DNA from: Sphagnum compactum
Lineage: Eukaryota; Bryophyta; Sphagnopsida; Sphagnales
Length of the DNA stretch: 64,000 nucleotides
Direction: 5' to 3'
Assembly: GCA_965153455.1 (NCBI GenBank)
Contig: OZ234499.1
Coordinates: 13,636,271-13,700,270 of the forward strand
Shown here: positions 36,354 to 49,748 of the stretch, one piece after another
How positions within the stretch are numbered: position 1 is the first letter of the stretch
How the letters are laid out: each line of letters begins with the position of its first letter
The notes under the pieces: model-generated
Told to the model about the DNA's origin: nothing
What the model saw: only the letters and a program-made list of their open reading frames with translations
The model's database searches: none
Position numbers and translations under genes: made by a program

Positions 36354-39300
36354 TTAATCCTCATCCACATAAATGGTATCCTGTTTGAAGAGACCACCAA
36401 AAAACTGCTTTGCAGGCTTTTGGCCTATTTCTGTAGCAGTTGCCAGTTCAGGTATTGCTCCTTTTTCACCCTTTGGCAGGCGAGACTTCACTTCTTCCAG
36501 CTTAGGAATAAAGGATCCAAGACTTCGCCCACCCAGGGGTTTTGAAAATGTGCTGATGCCTAGCTCCTTGGCTTTCGCCTCCAACCCATCAACTGAAGCA
36601 GCAGCAGCTTCAGCCTTGGCCTGTGCTTTTGCTGCAACAGTAGCTGCCTTGGCTTCCTCTGCTGCCAGTTTCCTTGCTTCAGCTTCTAGCTGAGCTGCCA
36701 GTTGTGATGCTTTTCGTGCCTCCTCAACTGCTGCCTGAGCCTCAGCATCCGCAAGCCTCTGAGCCTCTCTTTCTCTTTCTTCTATTTCAGCCTTTGCCCT
36801 TTCTGCTTCCAATATTGCCCTTCTGCCATCTACTGGCACTTGACTGTTGCAAAAACAGATCAATGAACTCAAAATCACTACCATCCATACAAGTCACTTT
36901 TCTAGCTGAAAGAGACAAAACTCTTGAGTAGATTAATTGAGTGCATGGAGCAAGTGATCCAGATTAGTCACAAATCATCAACATATCCAACACACTATCA
37001 AATATTGATGACCCCAGCTTGCAGAAAGGACCTGTTCTTTCTTCCTGCTCAGAAACAGATGCAGACAGGAATTAAGGGGATTGGATAGCAGAACTGAGCG
37101 AAAATAGTATGTAGAGGTGCAAAAACCAACCAACCTTAAGAATTCTTCAATGGGTTTTGGAGATGCATAAGGATCTGATGTCACTTCAACAACCTGCACC
37201 CAATTGTGAAACAACATCAAATTTTGTACCAGTTGCATCCAGGCCTATGTTAGTTTCTTCAGTGCTGAGAACACAAACTAATAATAGTATTTCAGCAGGG
37301 TTCAAAAAGTGCATTGCTCCCTAACTGTTTGCTAACAGGTTAAGCCAAAGAAGGGCATATTTCTAGTCAGGTGACACACATGTGACACATCCAACTTGCT
37401 TGCAAAAGTTCAACTACTTGGGTGCACAGAAAAATGGGACCAAATAAGCACAACCTGCCCGGCTTTCAAGCACAAACCAAATATGTATCTGTGGAATAAC
37501 TAATGAAAGGCAGATGATGGTGTCCATTCATGGTCTATACTCTTCCATACCTTGTTCTCTGATACAGAAGTGTTAGAAAACACACTCGCAACAACCGATG
37601 CAATCTGAATTTTCGAAACCTGCACACTCACCAACCCTCAGTCCCAAGAATTCAAACCCATGCTTGAGAAAGTCTGCCAGCACTGTACTGCCAAAATGGC
37701 ACACTCTGAGGCAATTCTGTGAGTATGCTGACCCAACCACCACAGGAACTTCTGCAAGGTTTTCGATTTTGTATGGAAACTGGAAAAGGTAATAATAGTA
37801 GACAATTAAGGAGGAGATTTTCAAGAGGCGCCACATTTACCTTGCCACCTGTATCAGAAGCTCCTTCTGCACTGACCACAAGGTTGGATGTGTCTTGGGA
37901 GGCATCATCAACACCTTCAGTAGAACCAGTTTTAATGACAGTGAATGTTAAGTCACTTTCTACAACGCTATCAATGAGGTATGCATCTTGTGCAACTGAT
38001 CCTCCGCTAAAAAGGCTGCTGAAAAAAGCCGATATTCCAGCTAAAGGTCCATCGTTCTTGGCCCCAGGCTCAGAAACTACAACAAAATGTCCAGCATTAG
38101 CAACTTGTGCTGCTTCCAGCACACGCAGAGCATCCTGAACTGTCACTTTTGAGCGCGGGCCATCCTCAGCCGGTCCAATTGTGACTACCACCTTTGAAGC
38201 ATTGCCAAGGGCCTTGGCTATGGAGTCTACATCCTTGAAATCGAATTCAACTGCATTCAGACGCTTGGCTTCTTCCCTGCTGATAACCTGCTCCCATTTA
38301 CCAACTGATGGCCAACTTCAGCCCTTCATTTCCTGGCTTTTATTTTCCAAGGCAGCAGCAGCAAACAAGTTCATACAGAACCAAAAACTGAACTGTTTTG
38401 TTGCCATGCCGTGTACAGAGTTCAGCATTTGTTGTTGCTCTTTATGAAATTTGGTCAAAATCAGGAGGAGCAAAATAGCATCCTATTCTTCTTATCATGT
38501 TCTTCTCTACTGCTTTGCCTTCATTTGGCACAGACTCTCGGAACAACCTGAAAGCCAACAACAGACAGTGGCGAGCGAGCAAAGAGCTGGAATGGATCTT
38601 GTAAGGCATTGGCAAAGAGGGGAAAGCTGCAAACTGACCCCGTATTGTGTGGCGAATTCCGCGAGCTGCTGTGCGAAGAAAAGATCTCCCACTCCGCCGC
38701 GGACATTGAAGCCGGCATGGAGAAGCTGCTGCGAGATTCGAGCGCCCGTTTGTCCCGTCGCGCCAGCAACGAAGACAGTCCTAGGGTCTTGGCGTCGTCC
38801 TCTTCCGAAAGATAAGACATCCAACGCAGTCGTCTCCTTCCGCGGAACCAGCGCTCCTCCTCCTCTGGCAGTTCCGTTCTGCGAATCCCCGCGTTTCAGA
38901 CCGAGGTTTGAAAACAACTGCGTCCCGAACAAAGAAGGCTCATCACTGGCACTTTCTTCCTCTTCCCGCTGCTTTTTTTTCTTTCTCCCAGCGATCCCAA
39001 ATATCTGCGTTCCCTTTCTACCCCGTATCGCCTCCCCCGCTTCCTCCTCCTCCTGTTTCCGTCCTCCTAGCTTCAAGAACCGCGTTCCTTTCTTCAGAAA
39101 CGAGTCACTGCTGCTGTCATCAGCTGCTGCTCGAACAGCCACCGGTCGTCCCAAGAAATCGTCGAATTTAACATTGCAAGCACCAGAAAGAAGAGATGAA
39201 GATCCGAAACTTTTGCAAGAAGACAAGTGATGAGCTCTACCACCGATAATATTCCCTCCTCCTCCTCCTCCTGCTCCTCCTCCTCCTCCTCTATGCTCAG

Positions 39301-39421
39301 GAAAGGACGCGCCCTGTCGACTAGCACCAACGGATGCGGCGCCTGCGAAAGTGGAATCCACGCATACCACAGTGGAAGAAGCAACTGAAGTGATATGAGA
39401 AAGCGCTATTGCGACACCCAT
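36354..39421 (-). CDS. PTAC16: pTAC16-like plastid nucleoid protein (NAD(P)-binding fold)
   Basis: Five exons, 38639-39421, 37841-38287, 37551-37619, 37135-37193 and 36354-36843, give 615 aa with all phases consistent. The N-terminus is Ser/Gly/Ala-rich like a transit peptide. Three repeated basic modules follow, each with a G-T-x-hydrophobic core (KKGTRFLKLGGRK, RKGTQIFGIAGRK, LFGTQLFSNLGLK). The Rossmann fold carries TVFVAGATGQTGARI. A long Ala/Glu/Lys coiled-coil-like stretch leads to the end KQFFGGLFKQDTIYVDED, which closely matches the C-terminus of Arabidopsis pTAC16. That protein is found in the plastid transcriptionally active chromosome and on thylakoids, and is phosphorylated; its enzyme activity, if any, is unknown. 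A 217-bp intron between exons 2 and 3 contains a protein-like open frame, probably by chance. Confidence 0.9.
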
Positions 39422-40077
39422 GGTTACTCAAAATATCCTCCCGCAAGTAGTTGTTCTTGTTGTTTTCGTGCTTTGTTTCTTCTTCTTCTTCTTCTTCTTC
39501 TTCTGCTGCTGCTGCTGCGTCTTCTTCGCTATCTCTACTTGGTAACTAAATCCGAATGCAAGCTTGAAATGGGAAAAGAAAAATCTCCACTGCAGCAGGA
39601 GGAGGACACGGAGCTTCTGGTATCAGTAGTGACGGCATTCAATTGCAAGGTAAACAAGAAAACGGGAAGCGCCATCACCCATCCCTTGCAAGATGGATGC
39701 GGGGCAGCGCAAAGCAGACACAACAACTCTCTCGTTACTGCGAGAGGAGAGGAGAGGAGAGGAGAGAGAAGAGAGAGAGGCGGAGAAGAGAGAGAAAAGA
39801 GAGAGACAGTGTTCCGATGCGATGAAATCTTATTTTCATCCATCTTATCCTCTCCTTATTCGCTCTCTCTCCACACACGTCAACAGCATCTCATCCATGG
39901 GAAGCCTCCTCCTTGATTTTTTTTACTGGCCAAAAAAATCTGGCACTAATTTGGCAGAGAAACCTGTTTAATTTCCATTTTGGCGAGCGAATTTTTAAAT
40001 TAAATAGCAACTTCGAAAATGAAGAAGATTTTGGAGAGTTTTAATCGCCACAAAAGTGAGGAAAAGAAACAGTAAAA
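39422..40077 (-). promoter_or_regulatory. 5' flank of the pTAC16-like gene
   Basis: A (CTT)n tract at 39478-39503, immediately upstream of the start, and a GA-rich block at 39741-39806 lie where promoter and leader are expected. No other gene seen. Confidence 0.45.
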
Positions 40078-40084
40078 TTGCCAG

Positions 40085-40320
40085 ATTTTTATATTAGGTC
40101 CCCCCCCCCCCCCCCCCAACTTACAGTTGCCATATTTTTATTTTTATTTCCCCCAAAAAAACACAATTGCCATTTTTATATCTGGTTTCTCCCCAAGAAA
40201 AGCTACAATTGCCAGATTCTTTTTTTTTTCCCCCCAAAAAAACAGTCACAATTGCCATATTTTTATATCTGGTTTTTCCCCAAGAAAAGCTACAATTGCC
40301 AGATTTCGATATTTGGTTTT
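40085..40320. repeat. minisatellite, about 85-bp unit
   Basis: After an 18-base C run, units containing ACAATTGCCA, TTTTTATATCTGGTTT, CCCCAAGAAAAGCTACAATT and GCCAGAT recur two to three times. Confidence 0.7.
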
Positions 40321-40381
40321 CATCGGGCATCCATAAATACAGAGGGTTGATTAAAGATGTGTACTTCATGTCTAGTTTGTA

Positions 40382-40540
40382 GCCAGATTTGGCTAAACCC
40401 TTTCTGTGGATCGCCATTTTTTTAAAATATTTTTTACATCCACTTCAGATTTGGCTAAATTTTTCTGTGGATCGCCAAAAATTTTTAAATCTTTTTTACA
40501 TCCACTTAAGATTTGGCTAAATCTTAAGTGGATTGCCACT
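40382..40540. repeat. minisatellite, about 60-bp unit, 3 copies
   Basis: Units share AGATTTGGCTAAA, TTCTGTGGATCGCCA and TTTTTTACATCCACTT. The third unit ends in ATTTGGCTAAATCTTAAGTG, which creates a small palindrome. Related sequence lies at 62276-62415. Confidence 0.75.
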
Positions 40541-41243
40541 TTGAACTAAATTAATAAAAAATTTAAGGTACATTTTAAAAATACATTTTTAAAAAAAAAA
40601 CACTGACATTGATGGTGTGGGAAGAAGAAACATATTTTTAAAATAGGGGATGAAATTGGGACAGGGGGTGGGACAGCTGGTGAAACTGGGGAGGACTTTA
40701 CGGATAACTCTAATATCAACCCGTCTTTTTGTTCCCAAACCCAGGAGCAGATCTCAAACCCTGAAAACAGATGAATTTTCTCATAATTTGCACCATGGAA
40801 ATATGCCTAAACTAAAGCAACAAATAAATACACATAATATTTAGCAACATATTTACCTAAATTACTACAACACCACACATTCCTTTTTTTTCTTTTTTTC
40901 TTTTAATTTATAATTTTTAATACATTTTTTATTTTAATAAATTAATTTTATTTTTTTAATTATAAATTTGTGATGTTGCTCAAGTGGCCATCATCCATAA
41001 GTATATTTAGCTAAATTTGGCAATACTCAAAATATGGAAGCATAAAAATCTTAAGCACCTTTTCATATTGTAGCCAATTGTGACAATTTTTGGCAATTGT
41101 TTCAATAAAAAAATTGTCACTCAGCAAATTTTTATTAAGAAAAGTAGGAATAGCCAATGGATGCAAAGCTTCCCATCCTGTTGAGATAAGGATATACTGG
41201 CTAAATTCAAAGCACCCAAGTGAAATAGCCTAGGGTTGGTGGG

Positions 41244-41314
41244 GCTTGGGCTATAGCTTTCCCCCCTTGAAGGCTATAGCCCAAGCCTTCCATGGTCTAT
41301 AGCCTGAAGGGGGG
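41244..41314. repeat. nested, competing palindromes
   Basis: GCTTGGGCTATAGC (41244-41257) is perfectly inverted at 41273-41286. CCCCCCTTGAAGGCTATAG (41261-41279) is inverted, with one base missing, at 41297-41314. The two hairpins share the segment 41273-41279, so only one can form at a time. Confidence 0.8.
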
Positions 41315-42519
41315 TGGAGGCGTTTCAAATGTTTCACAAATCTCTCATCACATTAGAAGAACTAAGATGAAAGGCTCATAGCCATGTTTCCTTTTAGGGT
41401 TTTTTTTTTTTAGGGTTTTGGGTTTTAATTGGTGTTCATTTATCTATTAAGGAATGTATTTTTTTTCATTTTTTTTCATTTTTTTAATTATTTTTCTTTG
41501 TTACATTGAGATCTCCAAAACTATGGTGCCTCTTGCCATGCTCTTCATAGTGTTGTTGTTTTGAAAGCCCTCAAAGAGTAGCGGGTGCACGAAGGTGGTT
41601 TGATAATGTTTGGATTTAGAATGCAAGAATTATTGGATATTGAACAATTTTGTCACTGAAAATTCAAGAAAATCAAAACTAAAACTTGTAATTGAATATT
41701 GAATAATTTTTCCATTGAGAATTTAATAAAATCAAAACAAAAACTTGCAGTTGAATATTGAAAAAAAAAATTCATTGAAAATTTAATAAAATCAAAATTA
41801 AAACTTGTAAAGGAATTTGGGCATGGTCTTGGTATCGTTGGAAAGACTTCATTGATTAGGATTTTTTGGAGGTGATTTCATAATTTTTAGACCTAAAATA
41901 CAAGAAATTTTGAATTTTGAATAGTTTTTGTCATTGGAAATTCAATCAAATCTAGCTATAAATCAAATATGAAATACAAAACTTTAATCAACTTTGTATA
42001 TTTGCGGTTAGAAATTGAAAACCAAATATAAAAAAATAATAATTTTTAGTTTTTTTTCATTCCTAATTATTAAAACCTTTCAAAATCATTTCGTTTTTAA
42101 TATAAAAAAATTTAATTAGGCTGAAATTTCAATAGTAAAAAAAACATTGAAGCCTCATTGTCATCAAGGTAAGTAGTAGGCATTGGGTGGTGAACCAACA
42201 CGTACATTAGTACAATGGCAAAAACTTAAAAAAATTGTTTGAGTTGTTTCTAAGCATTATAAATTTCTCATCTTAAGATTAAATTAAGATCTAGGAATCC
42301 TAGTTTAACATTTCTTAGGTTAAACATAGCTACTAAGAGGCCTCATTCAAAAAGGTGAATGTATTGGTGTAGGTAATCGACATTAAATAAGAGCAATGAA
42401 TTAAATGCAATTTAACATGGGGTGCAAAAGTATATATTCCCACCAATGATGTTCAACGACAAATCATTCTTTCAATTTTTTCTATTGCACCCAAGTTACA
42501 ATAAATCTTTTAAGTACTA

Positions 42520-44000
42520 TTAATATAACTTGGGCTCCATGTTACTACGCATTGCTAGTGACAATGAAATGGTGACAAAAATCGATTGATTTTGTTTAAA
42601 TTAAGTCCCACTCAAATGCAAACATAGAATGACATGGTATGCAACTTGAATCGAATCGAATTTAGATTCTATTCAATTCAAATTCTTAAATGTGTTTTAA
42701 ATTCAATTAAATTTTCAAACAGATTGAATGGAATTCAAATCAATATGATTTTTTTAATGTTGTAAGTTTGTTGATTTGCGGCATTCATACAACATATTTT
42801 GAGCTTGACTAACTAATACCTACCGACCAATATGGACATGTAAAGGTACATAACATTTATCTTTTCATGTCAATGGTATCTATGTTATGAAGGTCTTGAA
42901 TTGTGTTTGTGTTTTTAATGTGACAATTAAAATAACAACGGAATATGATGATGAGAAAAAATGAAATAATAAAAACAAATTTGGTTATAAACTTGATCAA
43001 GCATTTAGAATCATCATGCATGCACATGATAATGTCTTTTTCCTTTCTTAATTGTAACATCCATGGAAACCATGTCCATACCAACTAGTATGATTAAATT
43101 TGAATTCATTTCAATTTAGTTCATGGAATTCAAATTCCATTGAATCAAAGTTAAAATTCCAATGAATTGAATTCAAATATGATTGAATTTGAATTCAATT
43201 GAAGAGAAACAATACATAAATTGGTGCAAAGGTATTGAAAAGTGTTTTTAGGGATGAATGATGGAAGTGAATGATGGATTCATGACTTTGGTGTTGAAAA
43301 GAAAACAACTTTGAAAAAATGTAAATTCGAAAAAACACATATCCATGTTTTAAGGTAGTTTCCACATGATGTTTTCATAATCGTCAAGTTGACAACCATA
43401 TTATTGGACTTGATACTTAATTCACATATACTAGGTCCAACTATCACTGTTGTAAGAATTTAAAGAATTAAGAACTCCACATTACCAATGATAATGAAAC
43501 GATGAAAAAACAAATTGATTTTGTGAAAATTAAGTTCCATTTGAATGGAAATATTGAATGGCATTGCATGCAACTTGAATTAAATTGAATTCAATGAATA
43601 CAAATTCCTAAATGTAATTCAAATTCAATTGAATTGGACTCAAATTTATAAATTCAATTCAAATACATTTAATTGGATTCAACAAAATATTCTTCTCCTT
43701 TATATTTTTCAAGGTCAATGTTTTCATTGAAATTTTGATTGAATTCAATTTGGTCGAATTGGATTCTTTTCATAATTAGATTGACTATAATTCAACTAAA
43801 TTACAAAATTTCAATTATAAAAATGCCCACATGGTAATTTCCTATTTATAACAATGTAGGTGTGGGTTGGTGAAGGGATTGAGGTAGTTAAACTTAGAAT
43901 TCCATATGCAATGTTTTCGTAATTATCAAGTTGACAATCATATTATTAGGTCCTATACCTATTTCACATATACCATCTTTGATTATTATCTTCACTAAAA
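42520..44000 (+). repeat. old tandem/segmental duplication, AATTCAATTGAATTC-rich
   Basis: Two pairs of diverged matches are seen. 42555-42690 resembles 43488-43620 (GATTGATTTTG, AAATTAAGT.CCA, ATGCAACTTGAAT). 43365-43430 resembles 43910-43975 (ATGTTTTC.TAAT, TCAAGTTGACAA, CATATTATT, TTCACATATAC). Between them the DNA is a drift of AATTCAATTGAATTC motifs. Confidence 0.6.
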
Positions 44001-45489
44001 TTTGTTTCTCGAACAAAAAAGCTTGACATAGTGGTTGACACCTTCTTTTTTCCATAAAACATCTTGAATTTCAATTCCTTTACCAATAGCCATTTTCTAC
44101 ACATACGGCTTTCATCCAAAGAATTTTTTTTAAAATGGATGTTGGGATGTTTTCTATGCACAACTTGAACAAACTTTTCCCCAAATAGGGGATGATGAAG
44201 GAACATTTGTTACTTGACCTATGAAGATCCATTAAATATGTTTCTCAACTTGGTAATAGTTGGTTTTTTTAATGTTCAACAATAATCAATTTGTATGAAA
44301 TGTTTTTGGATAATTGCATAGTGGATGAAAAGTTGGGGAACTTGGTTCCAAATGTTGCATAATGGATGAAAATTTGGGGATTAAAACTTTAGGTGAAGGA
44401 TGAAGGATAAAACATTGGAGAAATGAAGTAGCATATTCATCCAATATTGTGTAATCTTTCAAAAATTCAAAAGCAATGATTCCCCAAGGCAACTTGGCTA
44501 AAGAAGTGCCCCAAGTTTTACAAGAAAACATTCTTACATCCATATTTTTCCCTAGATGGTTGTTGGGAAAAAAACATTGAATTTGAGATATTATCATCAC
44601 AAATTTAGCATCTCACACTTAGTAATAGAAATTGTGAAAAATTCATTCATTTATAATTAATACATTTCACACACTAACATTTTGCTTTGAAAACATATTT
44701 GACAGACAAATTTATAGGAAGATGTGAAATTCGTGTGATATTTATTCATTCATATGTTCATACTTCATCTATCAACACAATTATCTATGTGTCAAACATG
44801 TTTTTAATGTATGATATTCATGTGTAAAGTGTACAAACCTATGAATAAACGAATTTTACACAATTTTCATTATTAATTCATCGCATGTTAAATTTGCGAT
44901 GACATTTGAATTTAATTTTAACCATTTTTAAATTACTAATTAAATTAAATTATAATTATAATTATAAATCAATCAAAAGCTATGCTAATAGGAGGTGTGT
45001 CCACAAATGTTGGATTATTATAAAACATTGGACTAGGTACAAATGGAATGTCAATGTTGTGGATATCTTCATTAAAGGCACACAAAGTACCCAGTTTGTC
45101 ACAACTCATCTAAACATTTCAACCTAGGGGAAAGGGGGCTCTCAAATTCTTCAACTTGTACAAGATTCAAAAGTTTTCAAAGAATTTGTTGAAATTTTTC
45201 ACAATTATTGGGGCCATCTAAAAAGTTAATTAAATAGTTTATATGAATATATTATAACTACAACATATATTTTCAAAAGGTTTTAAAGCTAAAAATGAAT
45301 GCATACAACCTAGTTATGTCCATGATTGTTAGGGTGGGAAAATCCTTTTAGAGTAGAAAGGGTGGGTCAAATTTTGATGGTGGTGTTCACAAGCTTGGGC
45401 AAGTTGGGAGCTCTTACATGAAATTATGGTTGTCCATGCATGAAGCATTTTGGGGGAAGGGGGGGGGAGGAAGCATTGGTGTGCGCAAA

Positions 45490-45770
45490 TTTAAAATAAC
45501 CAAAGTTGAACCTAATGTAAATTAAGTTTATCAAAGCTAAACCAAAGTTAACCAAAGCTAAACCTAAGTTTAACCTATATTGACCTAGGTTAAAACAAAT
45601 GTTTGCAGGTTATTATGAATTAACATAATATAACCTAAGGTTACTTAAACTATCCTAAGTTTGTGTAAGTTAACTTAGGCTTACCAAGGTTAACCTAGGT
45701 TATCCTAAGCCTACCTATTTCCACCTAAGCTAACCTAGGCTTACTTATGTTAACTTACTAGATTGGTTTA
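45490..45770. repeat. degenerate AACCTAGGTTA array
   Basis: Variants of TTAACCTAGGTTA, AACCTAAGTT and AGCTAAACC recur about every 10-20 bases. Many are self-complementary. It resembles the ACCTACC-type blocks elsewhere in the window. Confidence 0.6.
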
Positions 45771-47124
45771 TTTAAGGTCATTTATAATGGCCTAGATTAT
45801 GACACATGGCATTTTTTGAAAAAGATTATTAATCATGTAATGATGATTGTAGTCATATAATGGTTTGTATGATTATAGTTATACAAATGACAATGGTTAA
45901 TGTCCACATCTAACTATATGACTAAATTTAAACATAAGTTGCAAGTTGTCCTGGTTATGAAAACCATATTTTGGTGTAATGACAAATCTTTTACGAAAAT
46001 TGTGAATTTTATTCAAATACAGTGGTCTTATTCAATAGCTAATCATGGCTCATCTATATCATTAGCATATTGTTTTAAAGGTTGTTGCATTAATGTAAAC
46101 TAATATTTTGAGCCTTAATGTTTGTTGTGATAGTCTTGGTAAAAATCACCATTTAAACATTATTTACTAGTTTTTGGAAAAGGCACACTCATAAAATTAC
46201 TACCATTACTTTTGGATTTGTTTGGTGATATGTAAGATTTGAATTGCTCTTTGCAATCTGTTTGTTCCATCGTAATATTAACTTGGGACTCCATGTGTCT
46301 AGTTTCATGTACCTTGAATGTCAGCCAACATTTTGATTGAATATTATTGTTTTTTTACACTGATTATCTTAGGGGTGTGTGAAATTCTAAAGCTTATGTA
46401 TTTTGTCATATGTGTATGAGATACTTTGTGAAATCTCTTTAGAGCTAACATGTCATAGCTGCTACCAAAAACATCATGAAACTTTTAAGGCAATTGGGCA
46501 TTATTCTACATTTACTTGTCCAAAGAAACTAGAGGGACTATTAAATTAATATTAAATCAATACAACATCAATTATTTAAACTAGTGCAATTACAATGCCA
46601 ACAACATCTTTAATAAAATACCTTTGTAAAATAATGCAAATACATATATGGAAACTTGCAACCAAAACGAAAAGAAAAAACAAAGATAATGCACATAATT
46701 AAAGTTACTTTGCATTGCTTTTTCTTTTCCTTTTGGTTGCAAACTTCCATATATAGGTACTCTTGTTTGGGCCTTTTAGATCTTTTTCCATATTCCTTAT
46801 TTCTTGTTCAACCATTTCCATATGTTAGAAAGGTTAGGGTTTGGATCATGGGAAACTTGAGCCACCTAGATGGTTTGGGTTTCAATGGGTGGCATATTGG
46901 AAGAACTAAGAATTGGAGGTGAAGTAAGTGAAATTAAAGGGAGGGAGGGATGGATTTGAAGATTGACTAAATGGTTGGGATAGGGTTAAGAGAAAGTTTA
47001 AGCACCAAATAATTGAAAGGATGTCTAGATGGCAAGGGTTACAATAGGATGGATGACATTGAAATAAATTCAAGGTAGGGATCATCATAGCATTCGGAGG
47101 TTTGTCAAAGTTAGATTAGAGGGA

Positions 47125-47300
47125 GGCGTTGGGTGGCCTAGCTTGATCTTTTGAACAATGAGGCAAGCTTTGACTTGGTGGTCAAAACCTTTACATCGAT
47201 GACATTTGTTTGGCAAGCCAACATAAATTAGCTCTTGCTCCATCTCTCCTTCTATGTCTAGTATTGCTAGAGATAACTAATCAGGTAGGATGTTAGTCTA
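47125..47300 (-). pseudogene. zinc-knuckle remnant of a retroelement gag-like protein
   Basis: One minus-strand frame reads LSLAILDIEGEMEQELIYVG, LPNKCHRCKGFDHQVKAC and then LIVQKIKLGHPTPPSNL. The pattern E-L-x-Y-x-x-LP-x-x-C-x2-C-x4-H-x4-C is that of the CCHC region following DUF4283 in plant LINE-type elements. Upstream sequence (47300-47960) is full of stops. Confidence 0.45.
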
Positions 47301-48599
47301 CTAGACCAAAACATGGATCTTAGATTTTGACAAATTTTTGTCTTTATACTACAAGCAAAATTGGTAATGAAAAGTACTAATTATCCAATTTTGTTCCAAT
47401 TTGAAGTTAGTAACCTTCCATTTTCATGAACTAGTTGGGTTAGTTCAAGTTGAAGATGCAAAATGAAAAGTATAAACTTGTTTCTTTTCTAAAGTCTCAA
47501 ATGATGACATGCAATTTTCAATCAAGAAGGTTATGCAATGTTCTACACATTAATGCCATGAGTGGTCAAGGTCGTTGTATTTCTTGCACACTTTCTTACA
47601 AATTGAATTTCTTGAAGAACCCTTTGTTCTTCATGGTGAGCATGATGAGAAAATGGTGGAGGTTAATCTTGACCTATCTTGTGAAAGTCCTTGGTCTTAG
47701 GTTTCTTTCATGGCTATGATTAAAGAAAGTGACTTTGGCAAAGAAAATTATCTAACGACATGTGAATACATTTCCAACGAGGTTGGTTTGATGTGTGTGC
47801 CTACATTTTTAAATAGTTTGGCTTTGAACTTGGAGGTTATTTCTAACTTCCAAGTGATAATAATTTCATTGTGTAACAAGTTCATTTCAAGTGGGTAGAA
47901 TGTCAAGGTCTTGGTGAGGTGAATGATGTTTGGAATAGTTGGGGTTTTGTGAAAGGGGTGATACATCTACATTCAATGGTCATGGGCGAGTTCAAGCATG
48001 ATTGGGGTGTTTTATTTGAAACACAAAAAAAACTCTTTGGATTTCCCAAATTTACATGTTCCTTCACATAACTAAAACATGTCCGAAATTTCTTCTTTTA
48101 TTTTTCATATCATTTATAAAATAAATTCTCTCCAAATTTGATATAAGTGTTTAGAGTGTCTATTATTTTCACTTATGAAAGTAGGAATAATAAAATTTAT
48201 CCAATGGGGCCATGTTTTATCAATGGTCAATTTTTTGTAAAAACTTTCATTTTTTGAAATTTTGTACATTGTAGTAAGGCATTTGGTTCTTATCACATTT
48301 GAATGTTTTATACACATTCACACCTAAGTCATTTGTGGTATAAAATTTGAAAAAATGATATGTTTAACATTCATAATGAACCTTTGAAGCATATTTCACC
48401 AAAGGAGACAAAGTCGTGAAATTTTTCCCGTGATGTGTCAAGACTCTTTAAACATGTTCATTCAAGAAATGGTATGGATAAAATACTACCTTAACAATGT
48501 ATCTATCTATGAAGAAAAAAACTTCCAATATGAATGTGTCATTAAATTTTAAGGACATGTCCAATTTAAGGGTTCATTGAATATTTCATGAGACATTAC

Positions 48600-48770
48600 T
48601 TTTTGACATCCCAACCATGTTTGGTCTCACATTGGAGTTCAAAATGAGGGTTCACAAGTTCATTTGGTCAAACAAGGCCATTCATGGAAGGTTTCAATCG
48701 AAAGTGGGGCACTTTGATTAAGTAATTCAATGGCACAAATGTGGGTCATTAGGAAGTTGTTTTTGGTATG
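48600..48770 (+). pseudogene. weak LINE reverse-transcriptase-end trace
   Basis: A frame reading FDIPTMFGLTLEFKMRVHKF, IWSNKAIHGRF, then QSKVGHFD, a stop and VIQWHKCGSLGS loosely resembles the F-I/L-W ... GGLG stretch downstream of the reverse transcriptase domain in plant LINEs. Same desert as the zinc-knuckle piece but on the opposite strand. Confidence 0.2.
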
Positions 48771-49710
48771 CCAAGAGTTTTTTCAATGTGGTTATGTTGA
48801 AGTTGTTGGTTGTGAAAGCATTATTTGATTTATTTATTTTATTAAACTTCAGTTATGATTTGAAGAAACTAGGTCATAAACACTAAGCTACAGTGTAGGG
48901 TAATTACAAGCCAAACTGGATCACTTTTGGTGCCACAATCATGAATTTTGCTAGAATTATTTTTTTAATGACCATGTGACAGATAATGAAACTTTATATT
49001 TCTCAACTGGGACTTTGATTTTAAATTAATAAGTTTAATATGAAGACCATGTATAATGAAACATGAACATGTGACCTACTTGCAATTTTCTAAAGTAAGT
49101 TATGTTATGAAAGCCTCCCTTTGATAACCTTATCCAAAATCTCATTATGGATTTGTTTTCAAGCAAACATATGAAATTGGGCTTATATACAAAGACCCAC
49201 ATGGATAGTCATAAATAATAGCCTATAAGGTAAGGTGGGATGAATGTATCTATTCATTCAAATTGTGCATGAATGATTGGATACTTTCATTTAGCTAATA
49301 GTGAAATTATTATATTTAAAAAAAGCTTTCAAGTAAAAAGAAAAATTCATATTTAATGGATGTCATTTGGCACACCTTGAAAAACATGGATTGAATTCAC
49401 TTATAATTTCTAAAAAATATTGTATTTGAACACTCACATTGCTTGCAATGAAACACAATATATGGTCACAAAACTTCAATGCAAGGTTGTCCTAAAAACA
49501 AATTAACTTTTTGATCTAAATGGTGTCACACATGCATACTTTAAAGTTTGTTTTAGTATGTGGATTGTGGTATGAAAGTAAATTTAATAAAATTGTTCTA
49601 AAACTCATTATAACAATTAAATCTAAACAAATACAATAAATAAATTACTACTTTTGTCATAGCTAACATCATGATCATCACTTTCCTATTAGATTTAGTT
49701 GAACATATAT

Positions 49711-49748
<38 letters not shown>

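Noticed and set aside
37622-37838. Protein-like open frame in pTAC16 intron 2
   Set aside because: The flanking exons join in phase 0 and match the family without it; the intron has proper GT and AG ends.
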